The notes below the pieces were generated by a model, which saw only the letters and a program-made list of their open reading frames with translations, ran no database searches and was not told the origin of the DNA. The translations under genes were made by a program, and so were the position numbers. Shown piece after piece: positions 1-8,336 of a stretch of DNA of 28,330 nucleotides. Numbering within the stretch: the first letter of the stretch is position 1; every line of letters starts with the position of its first letter. Source of the stretch: a virus; IMG/VR virus record IMGVR_UViG_3300025083_000164, positions 1 through 28,330 of that record, one strand, 5' to 3'.

Positions 1-1499
1 GTTACTTTGATTTACCTAACGGAACAACTGCACAGAGACCATCTGCTGCAAGTGGAATGATTAGATATAATTCTACATTAAATCTTGCAGAGTATTATGA
101 TGGGACATCATGGAAGGCGATTGATTCTCCTCCAACAGTAACATCTATTTCCCCAGAAACATTTACTGCATCTGGAACAACAATTACTATCACTGGACAA
201 AACTTTCAATCTGGTGCAAATGTTAAATTGATTGATACCAATGGAACAGAGTTGACTCCAGATTCAGTCGCACTCGTTTCTGCATCTTCTATTACATTCG
301 GTACAACTCAGGCGATGGTTGATAATGAAAACGATAAATTTGATGTTAGAGTAACAAATACATCTGGACTTTCTGGAACATTGGATAATGTATTAGAAAT
401 TTCTGATGGAACATTCTCATTTACCCGTTCTGCAACTTCTACACTTTATGATTCTGGAAGAAGTTCTGGATTTGCCGCTGGTGGTTCATTATCTGGTGGT
501 GGTGGAGAATCTGATATATCTATTGTATATGCCGTTACTTCTGGTTCACTTCCTTCTGGTGGTTCTATTAGTTCATCTACTGGTATTGTTACAGGTATTA
601 GTGCAGTTGGTTCAGACACAGTTTCTAACTTTACCGTTACTGCTACTGTTACTGATAGTTCATCTAGCACTGAAACAGAATACACTCGTGCATTTGCATT
701 AACAGTCAAATCACCTACAGTTACATCTTACACATCAACTGGTTCTGGAACATTCAGTGTTCCAACAGGGACTACTGCTATTGATGTTCTAGTCGTTGCC
801 GGCGGTGGGCCTGGCGGTGGTGGTTATCAAGGTGGTGGCGGCGGAGCTGGTGGACTTATCTATAGACCAGCGTTCCCTGTAACCCCAGGCGGTTCTGTAT
901 CTTACTCTGTTGGTAGTGGTGGTCAATTTACTCAACCAGTGGGAACTAACGGACAAAACTCAACATTTGGTTCACTAACTGCTATTGGTGGTGGTCGTGG
1001 GCAATCAGAAACTCACGGAATTGCTTGGGATGATTGGGGCGCCGAGCCTGGCGGTTCTGGAGGTGGTGGTTCTCATGGTGCCCACCCAAACATAAATGGT
1101 AGAACAGGCACTCAACCTCAACAACCAGGCGACTCTGGATCTTATGGATTCGGAAACCCAGGCGGGAATGGTGTTTCTACACCAGGCGTATATACTGGTG
1201 GCGGTGGTGGTGGTGCAAACTCTCAAGGCGGTAACGCCTCTGGTGATGTTGCCGGTTCTGGTGGTGCTGGTAAATCATACTCAATTTCTGGTTCTAGTGT
1301 GACATACTCTGGTGGCGGCGGTGGTTCACACCGTGATGGCGGAACTAACGGTTCTGGTGGTGCTGGTGGTGGTGGTGCTGGTGGCAATAGTGGAACTGCT
1401 GGATACTCAAACCGTGGCGGTGGTGGTGGTGCCGGAAGAGGTAATATTCCAGGCTATGCTGGCGGTGGCGGTTCTGGTATAGTTATTGTGAAGTACTAA
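1..1499 (+). CDS. Glycine-rich Ig-like tail fibre/adhesin, copy 1 (5' end cut by window)
   Basis: The reading frame is open from base 3, and the codons before the first ATG (57) encode the same conserved segment (LPNGTTAQRPSAASG) found inside the full-length paralogues. ATG 57 is therefore internal and the true start lies upstream of the window. Order of parts: a fibre motif ending in YYDGTSWKAIDSPP; an IPT/TIG-like Ig domain (TSISPETFTASG...); a He_PIG-like Ig domain (SLPSGGSISSSTGIVTG); a glycine-rich domain opening with SYTSTGSGTFSVPTGTTAIDV; and the terminus GSGIVIVKY. The role, by family, is a virion-surface fibre or receptor-binding adhesin. The glycine-rich part recalls the polyglycine-II sandwich of phage S16 gp38, which is inference. 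It resembles copy 5 (18310-20097) most in its Ig-like region (shared FAAGGSLSGGGGESD). Confidence is high for a structural fibre, moderate for receptor binding. Confidence 0.8.
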   Translation, partial: YFDLPNGTTAQRPSAASGMIRYNSTLNLAEYYDGTSWKAIDSPPTVTSISPETFTASGTTITITGQNFQSGANVKLIDTNGTELTPDSVALVSASSITFGTTQAMVDNENDKFDVRVTNTSGLSGTLDNVLEISDGTFSFTRSATSTLYDSGRSSGFAAGGSLSGGGGESDISIVYAVTSGSLPSGGSISSSTGIVTGISAVGSDTVSNFTVTATVTDSSSSTETEYTRAFALTVKSPTVTSYTSTGSGTFSVPTGTTAIDVLVVAGGGPGGGGYQGGGGGAGGLIYRPAFPVTPGGSVSYSVGSGGQFTQPVGTNGQNSTFGSLTAIGGGRGQSETHGIAWDDWGAEPGGSGGGGSHGAHPNINGRTGTQPQQPGDSGSYGFGNPGGNGVSTPGVYTGGGGGGANSQGGNASGDVAGSGGAGKSYSISGSSVTYSGGGGGSHRDGGTNGSGGAGGGGAGGNSGTAGYSNRGGGGGAGRGNIPGYAGGGGSGIVIVKY

Positions 1500-1505
1500 T
1501 AAATA
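1498..1505 (+). promoter_or_regulatory. Possible T4-type late promoter (AATAAATA)
   Basis: The octamer matches the T4 late -10 element TATAAATA at 7 of 8 bases and lies 28 bases before the ATG at 1534. It overlaps the stop codon of the preceding fibre gene. The other late genes in this window have exact copies in the same relative place, so this is plausible but not certain. Confidence 0.4.
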
Positions 1506-1533
1506 TGAAAAAGAATTTTAAAGGTAGAAATTA

Positions 1534-2304
1534 ATGGCATACATAGGTGCATCTCCAGCTTACGGAGTATTTAACAGACAGGTTATTACAGGTGACGGTT
1601 CTACTACAGTGTATGACCTAGACTACCCTGTATCTTCAGCAACTCAGTTGATGATTGTATTGGACGGTATCGTTCAAGAGCCAGAATATTCTTACACTGT
1701 AACAACTAGTTCTGGAAGTGGAAAATTAACATTTTCAGAAGCACCAGATAATAATTCTCGTGCATCTATCGTTTATATGGGTAGACAGTTACTTGTTCCT
1801 ACAACAGCAGTATCTTCTCCTCATATTGACACATTTAATGGTAATGGTTCAACAACTTCATTTACACTAACTCGTGTACCTAGTGCTGGTAATGGTGCAA
1901 ACCTTTTAGTTTTCGTTGACAATGTATATCAAAGATATGGTGCAAGTTATTCATATGTAACAAGTGGCGAAACATTAACTTTTAGTGCTGCTCCAGATAG
2001 TGGTACTGCAAATATTCAAGTAATTCAACTTGCAGAGTCAAACAATGTTATTGATACAGTTTTAGATAACTCTATCACAAACGCAAAACTCTCGTTGAGT
2101 TATTCTCCATCACACTTTACTGGTGATGGTTCAGATACAACATTTACTATTACAACTGGACATACAGTTGATACAATACTAGTATTTGAAAACGGAGTCT
2201 GTTTGAAACCGACTACAGACTATACCGTTTCTGGAACAACATTAACAATGGTTTCTGCACCTTTAAATGGTTCAGAGATTTCGGTAAGATATATGCCAAT
2301 TTAA
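1534..2304 (+). CDS. Virion structural protein with three tandem beta-rich repeats
   Basis: This 256-residue protein has no catalytic motif, membrane segment or signal peptide. It consists mainly of three copies of a roughly 65-residue unit, at about residues 17-85, 98-170 and 193-254. Each unit opens with G(D/N)GSTTxFxL, continues through LxVxxDGVxQ or LLVFVDNVYQ, then Y(T/S)Y.V.SG..LTFS.AP, and closes on a beta strand such as IxVxYM. Alternating hydrophobic residues suggest beta-sandwich repeats. An AAAGGTAG-type ribosome site lies before the ATG. Its position between two glycine-rich fibre genes suggests a tail or fibre component, perhaps an adaptor that holds the fibres. No specific T4 counterpart is recognised. 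Confidence 0.65.
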   Translation: MAYIGASPAYGVFNRQVITGDGSTTVYDLDYPVSSATQLMIVLDGIVQEPEYSYTVTTSSGSGKLTFSEAPDNNSRASIVYMGRQLLVPTTAVSSPHIDTFNGNGSTTSFTLTRVPSAGNGANLLVFVDNVYQRYGASYSYVTSGETLTFSAAPDSGTANIQVIQLAESNNVIDTVLDNSITNAKLSLSYSPSHFTGDGSDTTFTITTGHTVDTILVFENGVCLKPTTDYTVSGTTLTMVSAPLNGSEISVRYMPI

Positions 2305-2314
2305 GGAATGAAAG

Positions 2315-3919
2315 ATGCCAACAAGTAGAGCCAAAGACCTCGCAGACTTTATTGCAAAACAATCAAGTAGTGCAGATGATATTTTAGAAACAGGTGCATT
2401 GCAACTTCCTGCTGGAACAACAGGAGAAAGACCAACTGCTGTAGAAGGTATGCTTAGATATAACTCAACACTAGACTTAGCAGAGTATTATGATGGAAAT
2501 AACTGGAAAGCAATTGATTCCCCACCAACAATAACATCTATTTCTCCAGACAATTTCGATACTGCTGGTGATACAATTACTGTTGCTGGTGCAAACTTTC
2601 AGTCTGGCGCAACAGTAAAAATTAAAGCTGCAGACGGTAGTGAATTTTCAGCATCAAGTGTAACAGTTACAAATTCTTCAACTATATCATTTGATATTAC
2701 ATCAGCAATGGTGGCAGATGATAATGACCCCTATGATGTTATTGTATTAAACACTTCTGGACTTTCTGGGACTTTGGCAGCTTCATTAGACTTTGCACCA
2801 GAACCAGCATGGACTGTTGGAGCTGGTAGTCTTGCAAGCATCTATGATTCGGGAAGAAGTTCTATTTCAATTACAACAGGTGCAACTTCAACAGAGTCAG
2901 ATGCAACAATTACCTATGCGGTAACTACAGGTTCTTTACCTAGTGGGTTATCTATAGCATCTGGTACAGGAACAATTACTGGAACAGCATCTGCTGTTGG
3001 TTCTGATACAACAAGTACATTTACTCTTACTGCAACTGCAACAGATAGTAGTAGTAATACAACAACAAATACAAGACAATATTCTATTGTAGTAAAAGCA
3101 CCAGCAATAACCTCTTACACTTCAACTGGTTCTGGAACATTTAGTGTTCCATCTGGACTAACAGCACTAGACGTATTAGTCATTGGTGGCGGCGCCGGTG
3201 GCGGTGGTGCTGGTTCTGATGATACAGCTGGTGGCGGTGGTGGTGCTGGTGGTCTAATTTATAGACCCGCATTTCCTGTAACTCCATCTGGTTCAATTTC
3301 ATATAGTGTTGGTGGCGGCGGTGGCCCGTCAGGCAATGGACTTGATGCTGGCGGTAATCCAGGCACAGATTCAACATTTGGAACACTCACTGCTAAAGGT
3401 GGCGGTGGCGGTGGTTCATATGCTAGTTATAGTGGTCAAAATGGTGGTTCTGGTGGTGGTGGAGCAACTCAACCTCAACGCCAACAAGGCGGTGCTGGAA
3501 TTCAACCACAACAACCTGGCGACTCTGGATCTTATGGATTTGGTAATCCAGGCGGACAAGCAGCCAACTATAGTCCTCCAGCACAGGGTGCGACTTCTCC
3601 CAACGCTGGTGGCGGTGGCGGTGCTGGACGTGCTGGATACAATCATAACGAATCTCCAAGTGCAGGCGGTGGTACTAGTAAATCATACTCAATCTCTGGT
3701 TCACCAGTAGCATATGCTGGCGGTGGAGGCGGCGGTGGAGGAAATGGCGCTGGTGGTGGCGGTGGCGCTGGCCCAGGCCAACCAAGTGCTCAATCTGGAA
3801 ATGGTGATAACGCAACTGCAAACCGTGGTAGCGGTGGCGGTGGTGCTAACAGTCACGGAAATGGTGGTAGCCACAGTGGTGGTTCTGGCGGTTCTGGTGT
3901 CATTATCGTAAAGTACTAA
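2315..3919 (+). CDS. Glycine-rich Ig-like tail fibre/adhesin, copy 2
   Basis: This is a complete paralogue of 534 residues. The N-terminus (MPTSRAKDLADFIAKQ) differs from the other copies and may be the attachment segment. It is followed by the shared motif TTGERPTAVEGMLRYNSTLDLAEYYDG, split here only by name: TTGERP, then LRYNSTLDLAEYYDG. Next come an IPT/TIG-like domain (TSISPDNFDTAGDTITVAG), a He_PIG-like domain (GSLPSGLSIASGTGTITG) and a glycine-rich domain from about residue 260. The end is GGSGVIIVKY. The gene starts 10 bases after the previous stop, with GGAATGAAAG upstream, so the two genes are probably co-transcribed. The Ig-like part and the last 30-odd bases match copy 3, while its SYGFGNPGG and GKSYSISGS blocks match copies 1 and 4. 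Likely role: distal fibre or receptor-binding protein. Confidence 0.8.
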   Translation: MPTSRAKDLADFIAKQSSSADDILETGALQLPAGTTGERPTAVEGMLRYNSTLDLAEYYDGNNWKAIDSPPTITSISPDNFDTAGDTITVAGANFQSGATVKIKAADGSEFSASSVTVTNSSTISFDITSAMVADDNDPYDVIVLNTSGLSGTLAASLDFAPEPAWTVGAGSLASIYDSGRSSISITTGATSTESDATITYAVTTGSLPSGLSIASGTGTITGTASAVGSDTTSTFTLTATATDSSSNTTTNTRQYSIVVKAPAITSYTSTGSGTFSVPSGLTALDVLVIGGGAGGGGAGSDDTAGGGGGAGGLIYRPAFPVTPSGSISYSVGGGGGPSGNGLDAGGNPGTDSTFGTLTAKGGGGGGSYASYSGQNGGSGGGGATQPQRQQGGAGIQPQQPGDSGSYGFGNPGGQAANYSPPAQGATSPNAGGGGGAGRAGYNHNESPSAGGGTSKSYSISGSPVAYAGGGGGGGGNGAGGGGGAGPGQPSAQSGNGDNATANRGSGGGGANSHGNGGSHSGGSGGSGVIIVKY

Positions 3920-3946
3920 ATAGGATTAAAGGACAGGATAAACTAA

Positions 3947-5698
3947 ATGCCAATTTCAAAAATTAAAGGTGGTGCAATTAATGATGATGCAATCTCAACT
4001 GCAAAGATAGTTGATGATGCTGTTACATCTCCAAAAATTGTAGACTCATACACAACTGCTCTTCAAACTAATCCAGAATTCAGTGGAACTGAAGCAGCAA
4101 GAATGCCACAAGGTACAACTGCTCAACGAGCATCTGCACAGGCTGGTGATTTAAGATTTAATACAACACTTTCTTTAATGGAATACTATGATGGAAGTCA
4201 ATGGAAATCAATTGATTCCCCACCAACTATTACTTCAATTTCTCCAGATAATTTTGATACTGCTGGAGATACTATTACTATTAGTGGTTCAAACTTTCAA
4301 TCGGGAGCAACAGTTAAGATTGTTGCAGCAGATAATGCTGAATTTTCAGCATCAAGTGTAACAGTTACAAATTCTTCAACTATAACATTTGATATTACAT
4401 CAGCAATGGTTGCCGATGATAATGACCCTTATAGTGTAGTAGTTACAAACAATTCTGGACTTTCTGGAACTTTAGCAGCTGGTTTAGACTTCGCACCAGA
4501 ACCAGCATGGACTGTTGCGGCAGGAACTCTTCATACAATATTTGATACAAATAGAACTGATGCACAAAGTATTACAACAGGTGCAACTTCAACAGAATCA
4601 GATGCAACAATGTCATATGCGGTAACTACTGGTGCTCTTCCTAGTGGACTTTCAATTTCAAGTTCTACAGGAACAATTACTGGTACTACATCAGAAGTTG
4701 GTAGTGATACAACAGTAACATTTACAATTACTGCAACTGCAACTGATAGTTCTGGTAACACAACAACAAACACAAGACAATATTCTATAATTCAGAAAGC
4801 ACCTGTAATTACATCTTACACATCTACTGGTTCTGGAACATTCTCTGTTCCAAGTGGACTAACATCTGTTGATGTACTTGTGGTCGCTGGCGGTGGTGCT
4901 GGTGGTAAATTCGACCCTGGCCTCTATGGTGGTGGCGGTGGTGGTGCTGGTGGTCTAATTTTTAGACCTTCATTTCCTGTAACTCCATCTGGTTCAATTG
5001 CATATAGTGTTGGAGCTGGTGGTAATAATTCATATGGACACAATCAAGCAAATCCTCAAGAAAAAGGACAAGATTCAACATTCGGATCATTAACTACTAA
5101 AGGTGGTGGGTGTGGTGCTACAACAGGTACGCCTGGTACATCAACTGCTTTACAAGGCGGTTCTGGTGGTGGACATTGTTATGGTAGCGGTGGGCCTACA
5201 TCTGTGCCAGAAACTGCGAACTCTGCTATTGGTCTCTTTGGCAACCCTTCGGGTCGTAAAGGTGGAGATGCAACTCAACCTCAAGTTGGTGGTGATTCTT
5301 CCACTTATGGTTTTGGAAACTCTGGTGGTGATGGAGAATATACTACTGGACATGGATCTGGCGGTGGCGGTGCTGGTGGTATTGGGTATGACTATGCTAG
5401 AAATGGAGCGCCACAAGGTGGTGGTAACGGTCATGGTGGTATTGGTAAATCATACGATATCTCTGGTTCAGAAATAGCATATGCTGGCGGTGGCGGTGGC
5501 GGTAGTTACTGGAATTATGGACTTGGTGCTGCTGGTGGTGGTAATGGTGGAACGAATGGTGGACAAGGTAGTCAAGGCACTACAGCATCACAATCAGCTA
5601 CTGCAAACCGTGGTTCTGGTGGTGGCGGTTCAGCTGCAGCTCCAGGCCCAACCTTTCAGGCAAGTGGCGGTTCTGGTGTCATTATCGTAAAGTACTAA
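3947..5698 (+). CDS. Glycine-rich Ig-like tail fibre/adhesin, copy 3
   Basis: This is a complete paralogue of 583 residues. Its N-terminus (KIKGGAINDDAISTAKIVDDAVTSPKIVD, given here as GGAINDDAI, STAKIVDDAVT) carries the short A-I-x-TAKI-x-D-x-A-V-T repeats typical of fibre shafts. These are followed by TTAQRASAQAGDLRFNTT, an IPT/TIG-like domain, a He_PIG-like domain and a long glycine-rich domain ending GGSGVIIVKY. Its glycine-rich loops are the most divergent in sequence (for example GLFGNPSGRKGG), while the framework blocks are kept. It shares the YDISGS block with copy 5 rather than the YSISGS block of copies 1, 2 and 4. Likely role: alternative receptor-binding fibre. A consensus host-type promoter begins immediately after its stop codon. 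Confidence 0.8.
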   Translation: MPISKIKGGAINDDAISTAKIVDDAVTSPKIVDSYTTALQTNPEFSGTEAARMPQGTTAQRASAQAGDLRFNTTLSLMEYYDGSQWKSIDSPPTITSISPDNFDTAGDTITISGSNFQSGATVKIVAADNAEFSASSVTVTNSSTITFDITSAMVADDNDPYSVVVTNNSGLSGTLAAGLDFAPEPAWTVAAGTLHTIFDTNRTDAQSITTGATSTESDATMSYAVTTGALPSGLSISSSTGTITGTTSEVGSDTTVTFTITATATDSSGNTTTNTRQYSIIQKAPVITSYTSTGSGTFSVPSGLTSVDVLVVAGGGAGGKFDPGLYGGGGGGAGGLIFRPSFPVTPSGSIAYSVGAGGNNSYGHNQANPQEKGQDSTFGSLTTKGGGCGATTGTPGTSTALQGGSGGGHCYGSGGPTSVPETANSAIGLFGNPSGRKGGDATQPQVGGDSSTYGFGNSGGDGEYTTGHGSGGGGAGGIGYDYARNGAPQGGGNGHGGIGKSYDISGSEIAYAGGGGGGSYWNYGLGAAGGGNGGTNGGQGSQGTTASQSATANRGSGGGGSAAAPGPTFQASGGSGVIIVKY

Positions 5699-5705
5699 AA
5701 ACCTA

Positions 5706-5734
5706 TTGACATTGTACCTAAATATAGGTATAAT
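5706..5734 (+). promoter_or_regulatory. Perfect sigma70 promoter (TTGACA-17-TATAAT) with internal inverted repeat
   Basis: TTGACA at 5706-5711 and TATAAT at 5729-5734 are both exact consensus hexamers, separated by exactly 17 bases. The expected start of transcription is near 5741, and the first ATG is at 5771 with AAAGGAG at 5756-5762. The spacer and the first bases of the -10 form a perfect inverted repeat, TACCTA-AATA-TAGGTA (5715-5730), which could be an operator. The promoter would drive the small protein and oxygenase genes up to 8311. Confidence 0.85.
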
Positions 5735-5770
5735 GAAACTAATAATTCGTAATTCAAAGGAGCGATAATT

Positions 5771-6157
5771 ATGGCTAAAAAAGCAATGGGGAATTCTCCC
5801 TATGATGAATCTGTTTTTGATTATGGTGATCTTACTGATGATCATAAAGAAGCAGTAAAAAAATGTTTAGAACTTGCTAAGAAAGCAGGAGTCCACGAAC
5901 AATTCATTGAGATTATAAAAGTAAAATTTAATCTTTCTACTCTCCCAACATATGATATGGCAAACTCTGAAACATGGAAATCCATGAAATCAGATGATAA
6001 CCTGTCTTGTTCTTCTGGAGGACATACTCAAGCAAATGGTATGAACTATCCTTATGTTTCAGTAATGGCAGATATTCGTGATATCGATAAGTGGTTAGCA
6101 GGTGAAATCACAAACTTATCTAATATGAAAAGTAGCGCTGAAGAAAACGCTAAATAG
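5771..6157 (+). CDS. Small unknown protein, paralogue of 17588-17905
   Basis: I do not recognise the family of this 128-residue soluble protein. The N-terminal half is helical and charged (DDHKEAVKKCLELAKKAG, then EQFIEIIKVKF). The second half has NLSCSSGGH..., MNYPYVSVMADIRDIDKW. The same pattern (helix, G, F-x-E-x-IK-x-x-F, P-x-x-D, N-x-x-C, G-x-x-YP-x-x-S, DIR, K) appears in the 105-residue product of 17588-17905. Both copies sit directly beside a 2OG/Fe(II) oxygenase and just after a glycine-rich fibre gene. This is the first gene after a consensus sigma70 promoter, with AAAGGAG eight bases before the ATG, so early expression is likely. A helper or substrate role for the oxygenases is inference only. 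Confidence 0.75.
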   Translation: MAKKAMGNSPYDESVFDYGDLTDDHKEAVKKCLELAKKAGVHEQFIEIIKVKFNLSTLPTYDMANSETWKSMKSDDNLSCSSGGHTQANGMNYPYVSVMADIRDIDKWLAGEITNLSNMKSSAEENAK

Positions 6158-6192
6158 TATTACAATAAGTTTTTAAATAATGGAGATATATT

Positions 6193-6816
6193 ATGTCATT
6201 TACTGATGGTAAAGATACAGGTGAAAGTACCTCTTTCACTGAAGCAAGTAAAACTTCCCTAACTCAAACACAACAACAACCTCGTTTCGTTGTTATTTCT
6301 GCAAAGATTTTTACAGAAGAACAGTGTCAAGAAATTCTTGATGACACTATTCCAGAGCTCTGGAGAGATATGAAGTTTATGGGAGATAACCAAAAACTTG
6401 CAAAAGCAAAAATACACAAGATACACAGTGACGATAAGAATTCGTTTCCTCATGCACCAATCTATGAAGCATTTAAAACAATTGACAATCAGGTATTCCA
6501 ATGCAGTACTCAAGGACATCATATACATGATTATATGACTGCCCAAGAGTTTTCTAGTGGGGGATACTATTCTATGCACCAAGATTTGGTTACACAGATG
6601 AACACAAGAAAACTAACTGCAATTGTTAATCTTACTAAACGTGAAGATTATGATGGTGGTGATTTGCGATTCTTAAATATTCCAAACAGTAAAGAATTTA
6701 ATGAACAGGGGTATATTCATATATTCCCATCTTTCTTTGCATGGGAAATTACTAAGATTAGAAAGGGTAAGAAAAAAATTATTACTGCCTTTGCACATGG
6801 AGAGGAGTGGAAGTAA
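6193..6816 (+). CDS. 2OG/Fe(II) oxygenase-like protein, probably degenerate active site
   Basis: This 207-residue protein has the double-stranded beta-helix pattern of the prolyl-4-hydroxylase/PKHD group: GYYSMHQD (His129, Asp131), the strand LTAIVNLT, YDGGDLRF, and IHIFPSFFAWEITKIRKGKKKIITAF. In the family the last segment normally reads F-P-S-x-x-x-H-x-V-x-x-x-x-x-G-x-R. Here the distal iron-ligand His is Trp184 and the 2-oxoglutarate-binding Arg is Lys194. The two proteins encoded next keep their His ligands. The start is supported by GGAG at 6181-6184. The gene ends in a TAATG overlap with the next oxygenase gene. It may be a catalytically dead partner or have altered chemistry. The fold assignment is fairly secure; loss of activity is inferred from the residues. 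Confidence 0.75.
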   Translation: MSFTDGKDTGESTSFTEASKTSLTQTQQQPRFVVISAKIFTEEQCQEILDDTIPELWRDMKFMGDNQKLAKAKIHKIHSDDKNSFPHAPIYEAFKTIDNQVFQCSTQGHHIHDYMTAQEFSSGGYYSMHQDLVTQMNTRKLTAIVNLTKREDYDGGDLRFLNIPNSKEFNEQGYIHIFPSFFAWEITKIRKGKKKIITAFAHGEEWK

Positions 6817-7661
6817 TGATACTTGAAAACGATTATTATTTTTTTAAAGCTGCATTGACAGATGACCAATGTGATGAAATTATTATGCGTGGTGAGCGTG
6901 AAATGAAAGCAGCACAGAAACGTGGCGAGTCTATTGATGCAACTACCTTTGGACGCAATGATAAAGCAGGCATGATTGATTCTGGTATTGATGAGTCTGA
7001 ACTTGTTGCACAGGATGCTATGACATCCCAACAACTTAAAAAGAAAGGGTTGGCTAGAGCAGAAGGTAAAGATAAAACCTTTATTCGTGATACTCATGTT
7101 TCTTGGTTAAATGACCAAGATATCTATGGTTGGTTACATCCCTATCTGCAACGTGCAAATCATAGTGCTGGTTGGAACTTCGATTGGAATTGGAGTGAGT
7201 CTCTTCAGTTTACAAAATATGGAGAACATCAATTTTATGGATGGCATCCAGATGCTGGTTCTAAACCAAATCCACCATTTTGGGATGTTAGAAACCCACC
7301 AAAGGGTTACGAGTATATTGAAAAAGAAGAGAATGGAGAAACAGTAAGATATCCAAAAGACAATGGTAATGGTAAAGATGGTGCATCTGCAAAATGGATA
7401 TTTAATCCAAACTATGCTGGTAAAATTCGTAAACTTTCTATGACAGTAAACTTAACTAATCCTAAGAATTATAAAGGTGGAAACTTAAAGTTTGACTTTG
7501 GGCCTCACGCTGCAAGAGCAAGATATCATACTTGTACAGAAATTCGTGAACGTGGTTCTATTATTGTATTTCCTTCAGATAGGTATCATCAAGTGACACC
7601 AATCACCAGTGGAACAAGATACTCTCTTGTTATGTGGACATTAGGAGATCCTTGGAAATGA
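6816..7661 (+). CDS. 2OG/Fe(II)-dependent dioxygenase (PKHD/prolyl-4-hydroxylase type)
   Basis: The product is 281 residues when read from ATG 6816, which overlaps the previous stop (TAATG) and follows AGGAG (6803-6807). A GTG three codons upstream is less likely. All ligands are present: His144 and Asp146 (YGWHPDAG), His258 (FPSDRYHQVTP) and the 2OG-binding Arg268 (SGTRYSLVMW). The expected reaction is hydroxylation of a protein or other substrate with 2-oxoglutarate and O2. Between HxD and the next conserved strand (RKLSMTVNLTNP) there is an extra segment of about 50 residues (150-205, rich in Pro, Gly and charged residues), which may shape substrate choice. It is the middle of three translationally coupled oxygenase genes. 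The substrate is unknown. Confidence 0.85.
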   Translation: MILENDYYFFKAALTDDQCDEIIMRGEREMKAAQKRGESIDATTFGRNDKAGMIDSGIDESELVAQDAMTSQQLKKKGLARAEGKDKTFIRDTHVSWLNDQDIYGWLHPYLQRANHSAGWNFDWNWSESLQFTKYGEHQFYGWHPDAGSKPNPPFWDVRNPPKGYEYIEKEENGETVRYPKDNGNGKDGASAKWIFNPNYAGKIRKLSMTVNLTNPKNYKGGNLKFDFGPHAARARYHTCTEIRERGSIIVFPSDRYHQVTPITSGTRYSLVMWTLGDPWK

Positions 7662-8311
7662 CATTTTTTTTAGAAAACAGATACGCCTTTGCAGAAGGAC
7701 TAATTCCTAAAGACCTTTGTTCTGTAGCAACACAGTATGTCCAGTTTAGAGAAAAATATTTTGATGAAAGAGAAGACCCTGTAGATGGACAAATACCAGA
7801 TACACATTCAATTTATAATGATACATTAATGGAAACATTGATGTTCTTTATGCATCCTCATATGGAAAGAATTACTGGACTTAAACTTTGTCCAACATAC
7901 ACATACTATCGTAATTATAAACCAGGCGATGAACTTAAACGTCATTCTGATAGATACTCTTGTGAAATTTCTACAACAGTTTGCTTAGGATATGATTATA
8001 AAGATGTCGCAGAAGATTATCAATGGGGTATGTATGTCGACCCAGAATCAAATCATACTTTGCCAGAAAATAAAGGTGAAGATGGTCTGTTTAAATCGGA
8101 GTCTCGTGATGGGGTGTTATTAAAACAAAACCCAGGCGATTGTATTATATATCGTGGATGTGAAATTGAACACTGGAGAGATAAGTTTGAAGTTGGTGAG
8201 GGTTCTTACCAATCTCAAGTATTCATGCATTATATTGATATGAATGGCCCATACTATCCAGAGTATAAATTCGATAAACGAGTTGGTATAGGCGCTCCAA
8301 AAAGTCTTTAA
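7658..8311 (+). CDS. 2OG/Fe(II)-dependent oxygenase family protein
   Basis: The product is 217 residues from ATG 7658, which overlaps the previous stop (ATGA) and follows AGGAG at 7643-7647. An in-frame ATG at 7634 lies inside the preceding gene and is not needed. Iron ligands are visible as His96 and Asp98 (LKRHSDRYSCEIS) and His172 (GDCIIYRGCEIEHWRDKF). No clear Arg follows at the usual place (YQSQVFMHYID), although Arg174 is near. The sequence is of a different subfamily from the two genes before it, so the three are not simple duplicates. It ends the operon started at 5706. By family it is a hydroxylase; the substrate is not visible from sequence. Confidence 0.8.
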   Translation: MTFFLENRYAFAEGLIPKDLCSVATQYVQFREKYFDEREDPVDGQIPDTHSIYNDTLMETLMFFMHPHMERITGLKLCPTYTYYRNYKPGDELKRHSDRYSCEISTTVCLGYDYKDVAEDYQWGMYVDPESNHTLPENKGEDGLFKSESRDGVLLKQNPGDCIIYRGCEIEHWRDKFEVGEGSYQSQVFMHYIDMNGPYYPEYKFDKRVGIGAPKSL

Positions 8312-8336
8312 AAACTACCTATAATCCAAAATCTTT

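Noticed and set aside
57-59. ATG as start of the first fibre gene
   Set aside because: The frame is open back to base 3, and the upstream codons encode a segment conserved inside the full-length paralogues, so this Met is internal.
3180-3900. Dense short repeats that could look like a CRISPR array or tandem DNA repeat
   Set aside because: The repeats are irregular Gly codon runs in frame with a conserved fibre domain; there are no regular spacers.
3915-3922. ACTAAATA after fibre copy 2 as a late promoter
   Set aside because: Only 6 of 8 bases match TATAAATA, and part of the sequence is the stop codon shared by several fibre genes.
406-5845. Several opposite-strand and shifted-frame open reading frames in the glycine-rich genes
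   Set aside because: They are low-complexity shadows of GGT/GGC codons with no family features and no ribosome sites.
8320-8325. TATAAT just after the oxygenase operon
   Set aside because: No -35-like hexamer stands at the proper distance, and the clear late promoter is 25 bases further on.
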